Positions 1 to 7,312 of a DNA stretch of 64,000 nucleotides are shown here, in pieces. Source of the stretch: Comamonas testosteroni. GTDB taxonomy: Bacteria; Pseudomonadota; Gammaproteobacteria; Burkholderiales; Burkholderiaceae_C. Within the stretch, counting starts at the first letter, position 1. Each line of letters opens with the position of its first letter. The notes beneath the pieces are model-generated. The model worked only from the letters and a program-made list of their open reading frames with translations, was not told where the DNA came from and searched no databases. Location of the stretch: the NCBI RefSeq assembly GCF_030505195.1, contig NZ_CP129672.1, positions 2,576,501 through 2,640,500 of the forward strand. Direction: 5' to 3'. The position numbers were made by a program, and so were the translations under genes.

Positions 1-1
1 A

Positions 2-934
2 ATGGAAAATATTCATTTCCCATTCACTGGATTCAAAAAATTGATTCAGATAAATCTGCGCCAGCTCGAATATTTTGTCGCCGCCGCACGCCACGGCAGC
101 ACGGCCAGGGCGGCGCTGGCCATCAATGTTTCGCAGCCCTCCATTTCCAAGGCGATTGCCGACCTCGAAGCCCAATGGGGCGAGAAGCTGTTTGTGCGCA
201 AACATGCCGTCGGGCTGGACCTGACCGCAGCAGGGCTGGCCAGAAGCCGGGAGGCCCTGAGCCTGCTCGAAGCTGCGCAACTGCTTCAGGAGCCACGCAA
301 GCAGGCGGTTTCCGGCACGCTGAGGCTGGGCTTTCTGAGTACGCTGGGCGCGCTGTGGATTCCGCAGTTGCTCACCCAGATGCACAAGCGCCACCCGTCC
401 ATCGACATCGAGCTGGTCGAGGGGGACATCGCCTCGCTGACGCGGCAAGTAGAGCGCGGGGAGATCCATGCCGCGCTGCAATATGACCTGGGCCTGGCTC
501 GCCCTTTGCTGACCATGCACCCGGTTGCCGCGTTGCCGCCCTATGCCTTGTTGCCCGCCAGGCATGCCCTGTCTGCGGCGCCCAGCGTGAGCCTGGCGGA
601 GCTGGCCCAGTCGCCGTTGCTGCTGATCAACCTGCCGCAGAGCCGAGAGTACTTTCTCTCGCTGTTTCGCGAGGCAGGGGTGGTTCCCACGGTGAACTAC
701 GAGCTGGCGTCGATAGAGCTTGTCCGCTCCATGGTCGCCAACGGGCATGGCGTCAGCGTTCTGACCACGCGGCCGGTGGTCGACAGAACCCACGACGGCA
801 AGCGACTGGTGTGCAAAAGAATCAAGGGCCGCGTCGCCAAGCAGGCGGTGGTGCTGTCGGTGCCCAGGAGCAATGCCTCGGCGCTGATTGCACCATTTCT
901 GACCGTCGCGAAAAGCGTGATTGCACCCGACTAG
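2..934 (+). CDS. LysR-family transcriptional regulator
   Basis: Reads as a LysR-type regulator of about 310 residues. The winged helix-turn-helix starts at the family-typical LRQLEYFVAAARHGS (about residues 19-33), with SQPSISKAIADLE as the recognition region (about 44-56). An inducer-binding domain with a GTLRLGFLST-type opening fills the rest. The ATG at base 2 leaves about 18 residues before the usual N-terminus. A TTG at base 41 would give a more typical start, and the true start could also lie outside the window, so the 5' end is uncertain. It is followed by a 262-base gap and an ABC importer on the same strand, but LysR targets are usually divergent, so no link to the importer can be claimed. 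Family assignment is sure; the effector is unknown. Confidence 0.85.
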   Translation: MENIHFPFTGFKKLIQINLRQLEYFVAAARHGSTARAALAINVSQPSISKAIADLEAQWGEKLFVRKHAVGLDLTAAGLARSREALSLLEAAQLLQEPRKQAVSGTLRLGFLSTLGALWIPQLLTQMHKRHPSIDIELVEGDIASLTRQVERGEIHAALQYDLGLARPLLTMHPVAALPPYALLPARHALSAAPSVSLAELAQSPLLLINLPQSREYFLSLFREAGVVPTVNYELASIELVRSMVANGHGVSVLTTRPVVDRTHDGKRLVCKRIKGRVAKQAVVLSVPRSNASALIAPFLTVAKSVIAPD

Positions 935-1037
935 CGCAACTCGGATGCCGTTTTGGTGCGCGCCCCCAGGAGCCGGCAGAGGCGGCCCGTGGGCGAGCGA
1001 GTTGGCACACAGCTTGCTCTTGTGGATTGTTGGTGCA

Positions 1038-1094
1038 TGTCTATACATCTGAAAAATCCGGCATCTATGGCGCTCGGGTAAGCCTGTATATACA
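1038..1094. promoter_or_regulatory. Two HutC-like operator palindromes upstream of the ABC importer
   Basis: TGTCTATACA (1038-1047) and the perfect palindrome TGTATATACA (1085-1094) lie 100-160 bases before the importer's first gene. The same decamer, up to one or two changes, occurs in front of hutH (4651) and the NCS1 permease (7233). HutC-type GntR repressors bind TGTA-N-TACA-like palindromes, and two HutC homologues lie nearby. Assigning these as HutC operators is inference from repetition and position. Confidence 0.6.
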
Positions 1095-1196
1095 TGTTCA
1101 ATCAGCAACCGCAAACTTCCCTGCCTGCACTGTCGTGCAAGGCTTGAAGTCCGCATCAACAACCGAACTGCTCTGGCATCGACCGAGGAGAGTCCC

Positions 1197-2165
1197 ATGA
1201 AATCGACACGTCGCGTTCCCATCTGGCAACTGGCATTAGCCGCAACCGCTCTGGTGTCTGCTGCACAACATGCAGCGGCTCAGGAGACCAAGATCGTCCT
1301 GGGCATGTCGGGATGGACCGGCTTTGCGCCACTGACGCTCGCGGACAAGGCCGGGATCTTCAAGAAGAACGGCCTCAATGTCGAAATCAAGATGATCCCC
1401 CAGAAGGACCGGCATCTGGCGCTGGCCTCGGGCGCGGTGCAATGTGCCGCCACCACGGTGGAGACGCATGTGGCCTGGAACACCAATGGTGTGCCCATCG
1501 TGCAGATCTTCCAGATGGACAAGTCCTACGGCGCAGACGGTATTGCCGTGCGCAACGACGTCAAGAACTTTGCCGATCTGAAGGGCAAGACCGTCGCCGT
1601 CAGCGCACCGGGTACGGCTCCCTACTTCGGTCTGGCCTGGATGCTGAACAAGAACGGCATGACCATGAAGGACATCAAGACCGTGTCGCTGGAGCCCCAG
1701 CCTGCCGCCCAGGCCTTTGTCTCCGGGCAGAACGATGCGGCCATGACCTATGAGCCCTACCTGTCCACGGTGCGCGCCAACCCCGGCGCTGGCAAGATTC
1801 TGGCCACCACCATCGACTACCCGATGGTGATGGACACCGTGGGTTGCGACCCCAAGTGGCTCAAGGCCAACACGGCAGCCGCCAAGGCGCTGACCCAGTC
1901 CTACTTCGATGCCATCGCCATGATCAATTCCGACAAGGAAAAGAGCTACGAAATCATGGGCGCGGCCGTCAAGCAAAGCGGCGAACAGTTCGGCAAGTCG
2001 GCCGCCTTTCTGAAATGGTCGGACAAGGAGGCCAATCAGAAATTCTTTGCCAACGACCTGCTGCCTTTCATGAAGGAGTCCGCTGCCATCCTCAAGGAAG
2101 CCGGCGTGATTCGCAGCATTCCTGAGAACTATGGCGTCATGTACGACGCAAGCTTCATCAAGTAA
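1197..2165 (+). CDS. ABC transporter substrate-binding protein, NitT/TauT (NMT1/SsuA-like) type
   Basis: A 322-residue periplasmic binding protein. The signal peptide has basic residues at 2-6, a hydrophobic run at about 11-23, and a probable cut after AAA at about residue 28. The mature part has the NitT/TauT pattern: TGFAPLTLADKAGIFKKNGL near the start, then GADGIAVRNDVKNFADLKGKTVAVS. The ATG at 1197 has a GAGGAG ribosome site about 7 bases upstream. It heads a three-gene importer operon (binding protein, permease, ATPase) followed 10 bases later by a hutC-like repressor, with two HutC-like palindromes upstream. This suggests the ligand is histidine, urocanate or a related imidazole. Known Pseudomonas hut ABC importers use a different (OpuAC-like) binding-protein class, so the ligand is an inference. 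Confidence 0.85.
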   Translation: MKSTRRVPIWQLALAATALVSAAQHAAAQETKIVLGMSGWTGFAPLTLADKAGIFKKNGLNVEIKMIPQKDRHLALASGAVQCAATTVETHVAWNTNGVPIVQIFQMDKSYGADGIAVRNDVKNFADLKGKTVAVSAPGTAPYFGLAWMLNKNGMTMKDIKTVSLEPQPAAQAFVSGQNDAAMTYEPYLSTVRANPGAGKILATTIDYPMVMDTVGCDPKWLKANTAAAKALTQSYFDAIAMINSDKEKSYEIMGAAVKQSGEQFGKSAAFLKWSDKEANQKFFANDLLPFMKESAAILKEAGVIRSIPENYGVMYDASFIK

Positions 2166-2182
2166 GCGCAAAGAGGTTGCAC

Positions 2183-3046
2183 ATGGAAGCGGTATCACCT
2201 TCTGTCAAGTCAGCATCTCCCGCATCGGTTCAGGTGGCGTCGCCTTCCGTTCGGCCGGCTCGCCGGCGCTACATGGCCCCTCTGGAGCCCGTCAGCCCCA
2301 AGGCCAAGTGGCTGCTCGGCACGGGCTTCTTCGCGCTGTTTGTGCTGGTCTGGTCCGCCGTCACCTTTGGCGGACTGGTGTCTCCGACCTTTCTCGCCAG
2401 CCCGCTGACGATGCTGCGCGAAGGCATTTTGCTGTTCACGGAGTTCGACTTTCATCATGACATCGGCATGACCGTATGGCGTGTCATGGGGGGCTTCATA
2501 CTGGCCAGCGTCGTGGCCGTTCCACTGGGCATTGCCATGGGGGCCTGGAAGCCTGTGGAGGCGTTTTTCGAGCCCTTTGTCTCGTTCTGCCGCTACCTGC
2601 CCGCCTCGGCCTTCATTCCGCTGCTGATCCTCTGGGCCGGCGTGGGCGAAGCCCAGAAGCTGCTGGTCATCTTCATCGGCTCGGTGTTCCAGATCACCCT
2701 CATGGTGGCCGTGACCGTGGGCGGTGCGCGCAAGGACCTGGTGGAGGCTGCCTACACACTGGGCGCCAGCAATACCGGCATCGTCAAGCGGGTGCTGATT
2801 CCCGGTGCCGCTCCCGGCATCGCGGAAACCCTGCGCCTGGTTCTGGGCTGGGCCTGGACCTATGTGATCGTTGCCGAGCTGATCGGCTCGTCCTCGGGCA
2901 TCGGACACATGATCACCGACAGCCAGGCGCTGCTCAATACCGGACAGATCATCTTCGGCATCATCATCATCGGGCTCATCGGTCTGGTGTCGGACTTCAT
3001 CTTCAAAACCTTCAACCGTCGCATGTTTGAATGGAGTTCCCTGTGA
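2183..3046 (+). CDS. ABC transporter permease, NitT/TauT type
   Basis: An inner-membrane permease of 287 residues with about six hydrophobic helices, the first near residues 43-66. The cytoplasmic coupling segment is GGARKDLVEAAYTLGASNTGIVKRV, with the EAA-motif Gly in AAYTLGAS. The ATG at 2183 is chosen because AAGAGG lies 6 bases upstream; a TTG two codons earlier is in frame but sits against that ribosome site. Its stop TGA shares one base with the ATG of the ATPase gene (TGATG), so the two are translationally coupled. It forms the channel for the binding protein encoded just upstream. Confidence 0.9.
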   Translation: MEAVSPSVKSASPASVQVASPSVRPARRRYMAPLEPVSPKAKWLLGTGFFALFVLVWSAVTFGGLVSPTFLASPLTMLREGILLFTEFDFHHDIGMTVWRVMGGFILASVVAVPLGIAMGAWKPVEAFFEPFVSFCRYLPASAFIPLLILWAGVGEAQKLLVIFIGSVFQITLMVAVTVGGARKDLVEAAYTLGASNTGIVKRVLIPGAAPGIAETLRLVLGWAWTYVIVAELIGSSSGIGHMITDSQALLNTGQIIFGIIIIGLIGLVSDFIFKTFNRRMFEWSSL

Positions 3047-3825
3047 TGAATCAGCTGTCCATTCAAGGTGTTTCGCGCACCTTCACCAGCCACAAAGGTG
3101 TCAGCACCCAGGCGCTGCAGCCAGTGGATTTCGAGGTCCGGGAGAACGATTTCGTGACCATTCTGGGGCCCTCCGGCTGCGGCAAATCGACGATGCTGCG
3201 CATTGTTGCGGGTCTGGATTTTCCGACGACGGGGCAGGTGCTGCTGGACGGGAAACTGGTGCAGGAGCCCGGCGCAGACCGCGGCATGGTGTTTCAAAGC
3301 TACACCTTGTTCCCCTGGCTGACCGTGGCGCAGAACATCCGCTTCGGACTGCGCGAGAAAGGCGTGAGCGAAGCCATCCAGAAAGAGCGCAGCGACTACT
3401 TCATTGCCAAGGTGGGCCTGCGCGGCTTCGAGAATCACTACCCCAAGCAGCTGTCCGGAGGCATGCAGCAACGCACGGCGATCGCGCGTGCGCTGGCCAA
3501 CGACCCCAAGATATTGCTCATGGACGAGCCCTTCGGTGCGCTGGACAACCAGACCCGCGTTCTGATGCAGGAATTGTTGCTGGGCATCTGGGAGGCCGAG
3601 CGCAAGACGGTGATGTTCGTGACCCACGATATCGATGAAGCCATCTTCATGGCCAATCGCGTGGCCGTGTTCAGCGCGCGTCCGGGCCGCATCAAGGCAG
3701 ACATTCCGGTCCATCTGCCGCACCCGCGCCACTACACCGTCAAGACCTCGCCCGAGTTCATGGAGCTCAAAGCCCGGTTGACGGAAGAGATTCGCGCCGA
3801 GTCACTGGCGGCGGCTGCTCACTGA
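3046..3825 (+). CDS. ABC transporter ATP-binding protein, NitT/TauT type
   Basis: The ATPase of the importer, 259 residues. Visible motifs are Walker A GPSGCGKST (41-49), Q-loop Gln84 in MVFQSYTLFPW, signature LSGGMQQR (136-143), Walker B ILLMDE (156-161), the D-loop GALD, and the switch His in VTHDIDEA. An in-frame ATG exists at 3031, but the ATG at 3046 forms a TGATG stop/start overlap with the permease and gives the usual N-terminus for this family. The C-terminus (RPGRIKADIPV...) is that of TauB/SsuB-like subunits. The next gene, a hutC homologue, starts 10 bases after the stop, so the operon probably encodes its own repressor. Confidence 0.93.
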   Translation: MNQLSIQGVSRTFTSHKGVSTQALQPVDFEVRENDFVTILGPSGCGKSTMLRIVAGLDFPTTGQVLLDGKLVQEPGADRGMVFQSYTLFPWLTVAQNIRFGLREKGVSEAIQKERSDYFIAKVGLRGFENHYPKQLSGGMQQRTAIARALANDPKILLMDEPFGALDNQTRVLMQELLLGIWEAERKTVMFVTHDIDEAIFMANRVAVFSARPGRIKADIPVHLPHPRHYTVKTSPEFMELKARLTEEIRAESLAAAAH

Positions 3826-3835
3826 GGCCTGCATC

Positions 3836-4603
3836 ATGAATGTCCGAGACCCTGCCCAGCGCAAAACGGCTCCTGCCGCCCAGATGCCGCTCGCGTTGTA
3901 TCAGCAGGTCAAGGACCATGTGCTGCGCAAGATCGGCGACGGCTCGCTGGCGGCCGGTGCGCGTGTGCCATCCGAGCAGGAGCTGGTCAACGAGTTCGGC
4001 GTGGCGCGCATGACGGTGAACCGCGCGCTGCGCGAGTTGGCCGAGCAGGGTGTGATCGTGCGTGTGGCGGGAGTGGGCTCCTTCGTGGCCGAGGAAAAGC
4101 CGCAATCGACCCTGCTGCGCATTGCCAATATCGGTGAGGAGATCACCCAGCGCGGCCACGATCATCGCTTCGAGCTGCTCGATATGCGCCGCGAGTCCGC
4201 CTCGCCCGAAGTCGCCGCGGCGCTGGACCTGGCGGTCGGCGCCTCGGTCTTTCATCTGCTGGGCGTGCACTTCGAAAACGAGCTGCCGGTCCAGATCGAA
4301 GACCGCTATGTGAACCCCCGCCTGGTCCCTGACTTCATGGACCAGGATTTCTCTGCCGTGCAGCCCTCGGTCTATCTGGTGCGCAATGTGCAGTACGACC
4401 AGATCGAACATGTGGTCGATGCGATCTTGCCGACGGCCGAGCAGGCCCGGCTGCTGCAGATGGCTATCGAGCAGCCTTGCCTGATGCTCACGCGCCGAAC
4501 CTGGTTGCGTGGCGTCCCTATCACCTGGGTGCATTGCGTGCATCCAGGCATGCGCTACCGACTCGGTAGCCGTTTCCGAACCGATTCAGTGCACGGCGGC
4601 TGA
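3836..4603 (+). CDS. hutC: HutC-like histidine utilisation repressor (GntR/UTRA family), copy 1
   Basis: A 255-residue GntR-family repressor. The winged helix-turn-helix spans about 21-86 (PSEQELVNEFGVARMTVNRAL, GSFVAE wing), followed by a UTRA effector domain (about 95-245) with QIEDRYVNP and PDFMDQDF. These signatures match HutC, whose inducer is urocanate. The gene ends 66 bases before hutH and is co-oriented with it and with the ABC importer, from which it is separated by 10 bases. A second HutC-like gene lies on the opposite strand beyond hutH. Copy 1 carries a longer N-terminal tail (20 residues before LYQQVKDH) than copy 2. Repression of the hut units is the expected role; which copy does what cannot be read from sequence. 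Confidence 0.88.
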   Translation: MNVRDPAQRKTAPAAQMPLALYQQVKDHVLRKIGDGSLAAGARVPSEQELVNEFGVARMTVNRALRELAEQGVIVRVAGVGSFVAEEKPQSTLLRIANIGEEITQRGHDHRFELLDMRRESASPEVAAALDLAVGASVFHLLGVHFENELPVQIEDRYVNPRLVPDFMDQDFSAVQPSVYLVRNVQYDQIEHVVDAILPTAEQARLLQMAIEQPCLMLTRRTWLRGVPITWVHCVHPGMRYRLGSRFRTDSVHGG

Positions 4604-4650
4604 TCCCGGCCGGCCCTTGAATCCCTCCGTACGTTTTTGTTTCTCTTGAC

Positions 4651-4660
4651 TGTATAGACA
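4651..4660. promoter_or_regulatory. HutC-like operator before hutH
   Basis: TGTATAGACA, directly after TTGAC and ten bases before the hutH start codon. It matches the decamers at 1038, 1085 and 7233. A repressor bound here would cover the promoter end or the ribosome site of hutH. The call rests on recurrence and position. Confidence 0.6.
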
Positions 4661-4669
4661 GGTATAGCC

Positions 4670-6229
4670 ATGAACACTACCACCCCCCCAGAGTTCTCGA
4701 ACTCCGACCTGGAACTGCATCCCGGCGAGCTCACGCTGGCTCAGCTGCGCCGCATTCAGGACGGCGGCGTGCAGCTCAGCATGGCGCAGACCGCCTATGC
4801 GGCCATGCGCAAGGCCGAGGCGCATGTGCAGCACATCGTCGATGAAGACCAGGTGGTCTACGGCATCAACACCGGTTTCGGCAAGCTGGCTTCGACCAAG
4901 ATCGCGCATGAGCGTCTGGCCGAGCTGCAGCGCAATCTGGTGCTGTCGCACAGCGTGGGCACCGGTGATCCGCTGCCGGACCATGTGGTGCGTCTGGTGC
5001 TGGCCACCAAGGCCGTGAGCCTGGCCCGCGGGCATTCGGGAGCCCGCACGGCGCTGGTGGACGCGCTGCTGGCGCTGGCCAATGCCGATGTCCTGCCCGT
5101 GATTCCCTCCAAGGGTTCGGTGGGCGCTTCGGGCGATCTGGCACCGCTGTCGCACCTGGCCTGCGTGCTGATCGGCGAGGGGCAGGCCAAGGTGGACGGC
5201 AAGATCGTCTGCGGCCGTGAAGCCATGCAACATATCGGCATGGAGCCCTTTGTGCTGGGCCCCAAGGAGGGGTTGGCGCTGCTCAATGGAACGCAGGTCT
5301 CCACCTCGCTGGCGCTGGCCGGCCTGTTCCAGGCCGAAAGCGTGCTGGCCGCAGGGCTGGTCGCCGGCTGCCTGACGCTGGAAGCCATACAGGGCTCCAT
5401 CAAGCCCTTCGATGCGCGCATCCACGAGGCCAGAGGCCAGCAGGGGCAGATTGCCGTGGCGGCCGCCGTGCGTTCCCTGCTGGACGGCAGCGCCATCGAT
5501 CCTTCCCACCCCAATTGCGGGCGCGTGCAGGACCCCTACTCCATCCGCTGCGTGCCGCAGGTCATGGGCGCCTGCCTGGACAACCTCAGCCATGCTGCGC
5601 GCGTGCTGGTCATAGAAGCCAATGCCGCCTCGGACAATCCGCTGGTGTTCGACAACGGCGACGTGATTTCGGGCGGCAACTTCCACGCCGAACCCGTGGC
5701 TTTCGCAGCCGACATCATGGCGCTGGCGATCGCTGAAATCGGCGCCATCTCGGAACGCCGCATGGCCTTGCTGCTGGATACCGGCCTGTCGCGCCTGCCG
5801 GCCTTCCTGATCGAGGACAGCGGCGTCAACTCGGGCTTCATGATCGCCCAGGTCACGGCGGCCGCGCTGGCGGCCGAAAACCAGTGTCTGGCGCACCCGA
5901 GCAGCGTGACCAGCCTGCCCACCTCGGCCAACCAGGAAGACCATGTCTCCATGGCCACCTATGGCGCGCGTCGCCTGGCCGACATGGCCAGGAACACGGC
6001 GGTGATCGTGGGCGTGGAGGCCATGGCCGCAGTTCAGGGCATGGACTTCGACCGCCGCCTCAAGAGCTCGCCGCTGATCGAGGAGCAGTACGCGCTGATC
6101 CGCAGTCAGGTGCCCTATCTGGACAAGGACCGCTACCTGGCGCCCGATATCGAAATCATGCGACTGTGGGCGCTGGAAACCGACTGGCCCGAGGTGTTGC
6201 AGAGCATTTTGCCGAGCACGGAGCGCTGA
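4670..6229 (+). CDS. hutH: Histidine ammonia-lyase
   Basis: Converts L-histidine to trans-urocanate and ammonia in the cytoplasm, the first step of histidine breakdown. The 519-residue protein carries GSVGASGDLAPLSHL, whose Ala-Ser-Gly (153-155) cyclises to the MIO electrophile. The catalytic Tyr is in VVYGINTGFG (about Tyr64), and the GRVQDPYSIRC, NPL and QEDHVSM segments of the aromatic-amino-acid lyase family are all present. Length is normal for HutH (about 510). The start ATG at 4670 is the first in frame and follows a HutC-like operator by ten bases. It is the only gene between the two hutC-like repressors; the rest of the pathway lies downstream in a separate unit. Confidence 0.96.
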   Translation: MNTTTPPEFSNSDLELHPGELTLAQLRRIQDGGVQLSMAQTAYAAMRKAEAHVQHIVDEDQVVYGINTGFGKLASTKIAHERLAELQRNLVLSHSVGTGDPLPDHVVRLVLATKAVSLARGHSGARTALVDALLALANADVLPVIPSKGSVGASGDLAPLSHLACVLIGEGQAKVDGKIVCGREAMQHIGMEPFVLGPKEGLALLNGTQVSTSLALAGLFQAESVLAAGLVAGCLTLEAIQGSIKPFDARIHEARGQQGQIAVAAAVRSLLDGSAIDPSHPNCGRVQDPYSIRCVPQVMGACLDNLSHAARVLVIEANAASDNPLVFDNGDVISGGNFHAEPVAFAADIMALAIAEIGAISERRMALLLDTGLSRLPAFLIEDSGVNSGFMIAQVTAAALAAENQCLAHPSSVTSLPTSANQEDHVSMATYGARRLADMARNTAVIVGVEAMAAVQGMDFDRRLKSSPLIEEQYALIRSQVPYLDKDRYLAPDIEIMRLWALETDWPEVLQSILPSTER

Positions 6230-6299
6230 AACGGCTGCCTGTAGCCCACACCGCAAAAATCGCCGGTGCCCCAGGCCAGGGGTGCCTGGCAAGCGCCTG

Positions 6300-6342
6300 A
6301 GCCGGCCGCACCTTAGCCGGCCGCACCTTAGCCGGCCGCGCC
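6300..6342. repeat. 15-bp tandem repeat, about 2.9 copies
   Basis: The 15-base unit AGCCGGCCGCACCTT is repeated at 6300-6314 and 6315-6329, with a partial third copy from 6330. It lies just past hutH, beyond the 3' end of the converging second hutC. No reading frame of interest uses it; it looks like a slippage-type minisatellite. Confidence 0.9.
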
Positions 6343-6400
6343 GCCTCGCAGCGAGGGCGCCGTCCCCTTGGGGAAAAGCAGCGCAGCCGCTCAGGGGGAT
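6343..6400. repeat. GC-rich dispersed intergenic repeat, copy 1
   Basis: A block ending ...CAGCCGCTCAGGGGG, with a small CCTCGCAGCGAGG hairpin near its start (about 6345). From memory, GC-rich blocks of this style with CTCAGGGGG/CCCCCTGAG ends are common between genes in Comamonadaceae. Related blocks lie at about 10545 and 43512. It sits at the convergent ends of hutH and the second hutC and may help termination. Confidence 0.55.
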
Positions 6401-6419
6401 CAAAAAGGGGGATCAAAAA
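6394..6419. repeat. 13-bp tandem duplication at the 3' end of the second hutC
   Basis: GGGGGATCAAAAA occurs twice head-to-tail (6394-6406, 6407-6419). The duplication includes the TGA stop codon of the minus-strand hutC-like gene (6413-6415), so a spare in-register piece follows the stop. It adds to two other short duplications around this gene. Confidence 0.9.
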
Positions 6420-7129
6420 CTTCCCGCGAACTGGTAGCGGGATGCCGGGTGCCACAGGGCCGACACCGAGGCCACCTGCCCCTGGGAGCGGGTTCTGCGG
6501 CGCAGCACCAGACAGGGTTCGGTGACCTCCATGCGCAAAAGCTCCGCCACCTCGGGCGTGGGCATGCTCGCCTCGATGGAGAAGCTCACTCCCTGCAGCG
6601 GTGCCACGCGCACCAGATAGGCATTCGGCGTCTGACTCGCAAAGTCCTGGCTCAGATAGTCGGGAGCCACGGCCGGGTTTACATAACGGTCTTCGACCTG
6701 GATGGGGACATCGTTCTCGAAGTGCACGACCACGGAGTGAAACAGATGGGGGGCGGCGCTCAGCTCGAACTGGCGCAGCAGGGCGGCATCGACCTTGCTG
6801 CGCTCCAGCCGCTGCAGCTCTCCGCGATGCCGGTGGCCTCGGGCCGCGATCTCGTCGGCGATATTGCGCAGCTCCACCAGGGTGGCCTGGTATTTCTGCT
6901 GAGCCACGAAAGTGCCCGAGCCCTGGACACGCGTCAGCGTCTTTTCGTCGCTGAGCTCGCGCAGCGCGCGGTTGACGGTCATGCGCGCCACATTGAACTG
7001 CTTGACCAGGGCGGCCTCGCTGGGGATGGCCTGGCCTTCCTGCCATACGCCACTGTGGATCTGCTGCAGCACATGGTCTTTGATGCGCTGGAACGCAGGT
7101 ACGGCGGCGTGGTACTGGCTTCCTGCCAT
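6413..7129 (-). CDS. HutC-like GntR/UTRA repressor, copy 2
   Basis: A 238-residue paralogue of the HutC at 3836. Shared features are QRIKDHVLQQI, PSEAALVKQFNVARMTVNRALREL, a GSGTFVA wing, and a UTRA domain with VEDRYVNPAVAPDYLSQDF. The family core begins at about residue 12, so the ATG at 7129 gives a complete protein. That ATG lies inside the outer copy of a 30-base direct repeat whose inner copy is read in another frame as part of helix 1 (SGVWQE). No clear ribosome site precedes it. The gene faces hutH tail-to-tail and is divergent from the NCS1-permease/hutU unit, the usual place for a local repressor. It could sense a different intermediate from copy 1; this is not readable here. Confidence 0.85.
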   Translation of the reverse strand: MAGSQYHAAVPAFQRIKDHVLQQIHSGVWQEGQAIPSEAALVKQFNVARMTVNRALRELSDEKTLTRVQGSGTFVAQQKYQATLVELRNIADEIAARGHRHRGELQRLERSKVDAALLRQFELSAAPHLFHSVVVHFENDVPIQVEDRYVNPAVAPDYLSQDFASQTPNAYLVRVAPLQGVSFSIEASMPTPEVAELLRMEVTEPCLVLRRRTRSQGQVASVSALWHPASRYQFAGSF

Positions 7130-7148
7130 ACGCCACTGTGGATCTGCT
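7036..7148. repeat. 30-bp direct repeat (7036-7065 and 7119-7148) overlapping the start of hutC copy 2
   Basis: Two identical 30-base copies, each containing CCATACGCCACTGTGG, separated by 53 unique bases. On the minus strand the outer copy supplies the start codon (7127-7129) and the inner copy encodes Q-I-H-S-G-V-W-Q-E. The same bases are therefore used in two frames. Copying of the inner segment upstream would have moved the start site and leader of the repressor gene. Confidence 0.95.
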
Positions 7149-7202
7149 CGGTATCGGTTCGCGACATAGGGTTTGTTTGGATCAGAAAAGCTGTCTAGAT
7201 GA

Positions 7203-7242
7203 TTGACGTTGGCAGGAGTAAATCACAAAATTCGTATAGACA
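7203..7242 (+). promoter_or_regulatory. Promoter and HutC-like operator of the permease/hutU unit
   Basis: TTGACG (7203-7208), a 17-base spacer and CAAAAT (7226-7231) form a plausible sigma-70 promoter. CGTATAGACA (7233-7242), nine of ten bases like the hutH operator, follows at the transcription start. TGTCTAGAT at 7192-7200 is a weaker half-match on the side of the divergent hutC copy 2. A bound repressor would block transcription to the right. Confidence 0.55.
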
Positions 7243-7312
7243 ACTTTATGCAAATTACTGAAAGTTGTTCGGACATATAAGAGACATCCAGAGGGATTGA
7301 CGGAGCAATTTC

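Noticed and set aside
4586..6403. A 605-codon open frame antisense to hutH, and other very long antisense frames (for example 16511-18730, 45483-47636, 13983-15956, 7223-8851)
   Set aside because: They mirror strongly coding genes in high-GC DNA, are rich in His/Gln/Arg/Gly, lack ribosome sites and show no family motif.
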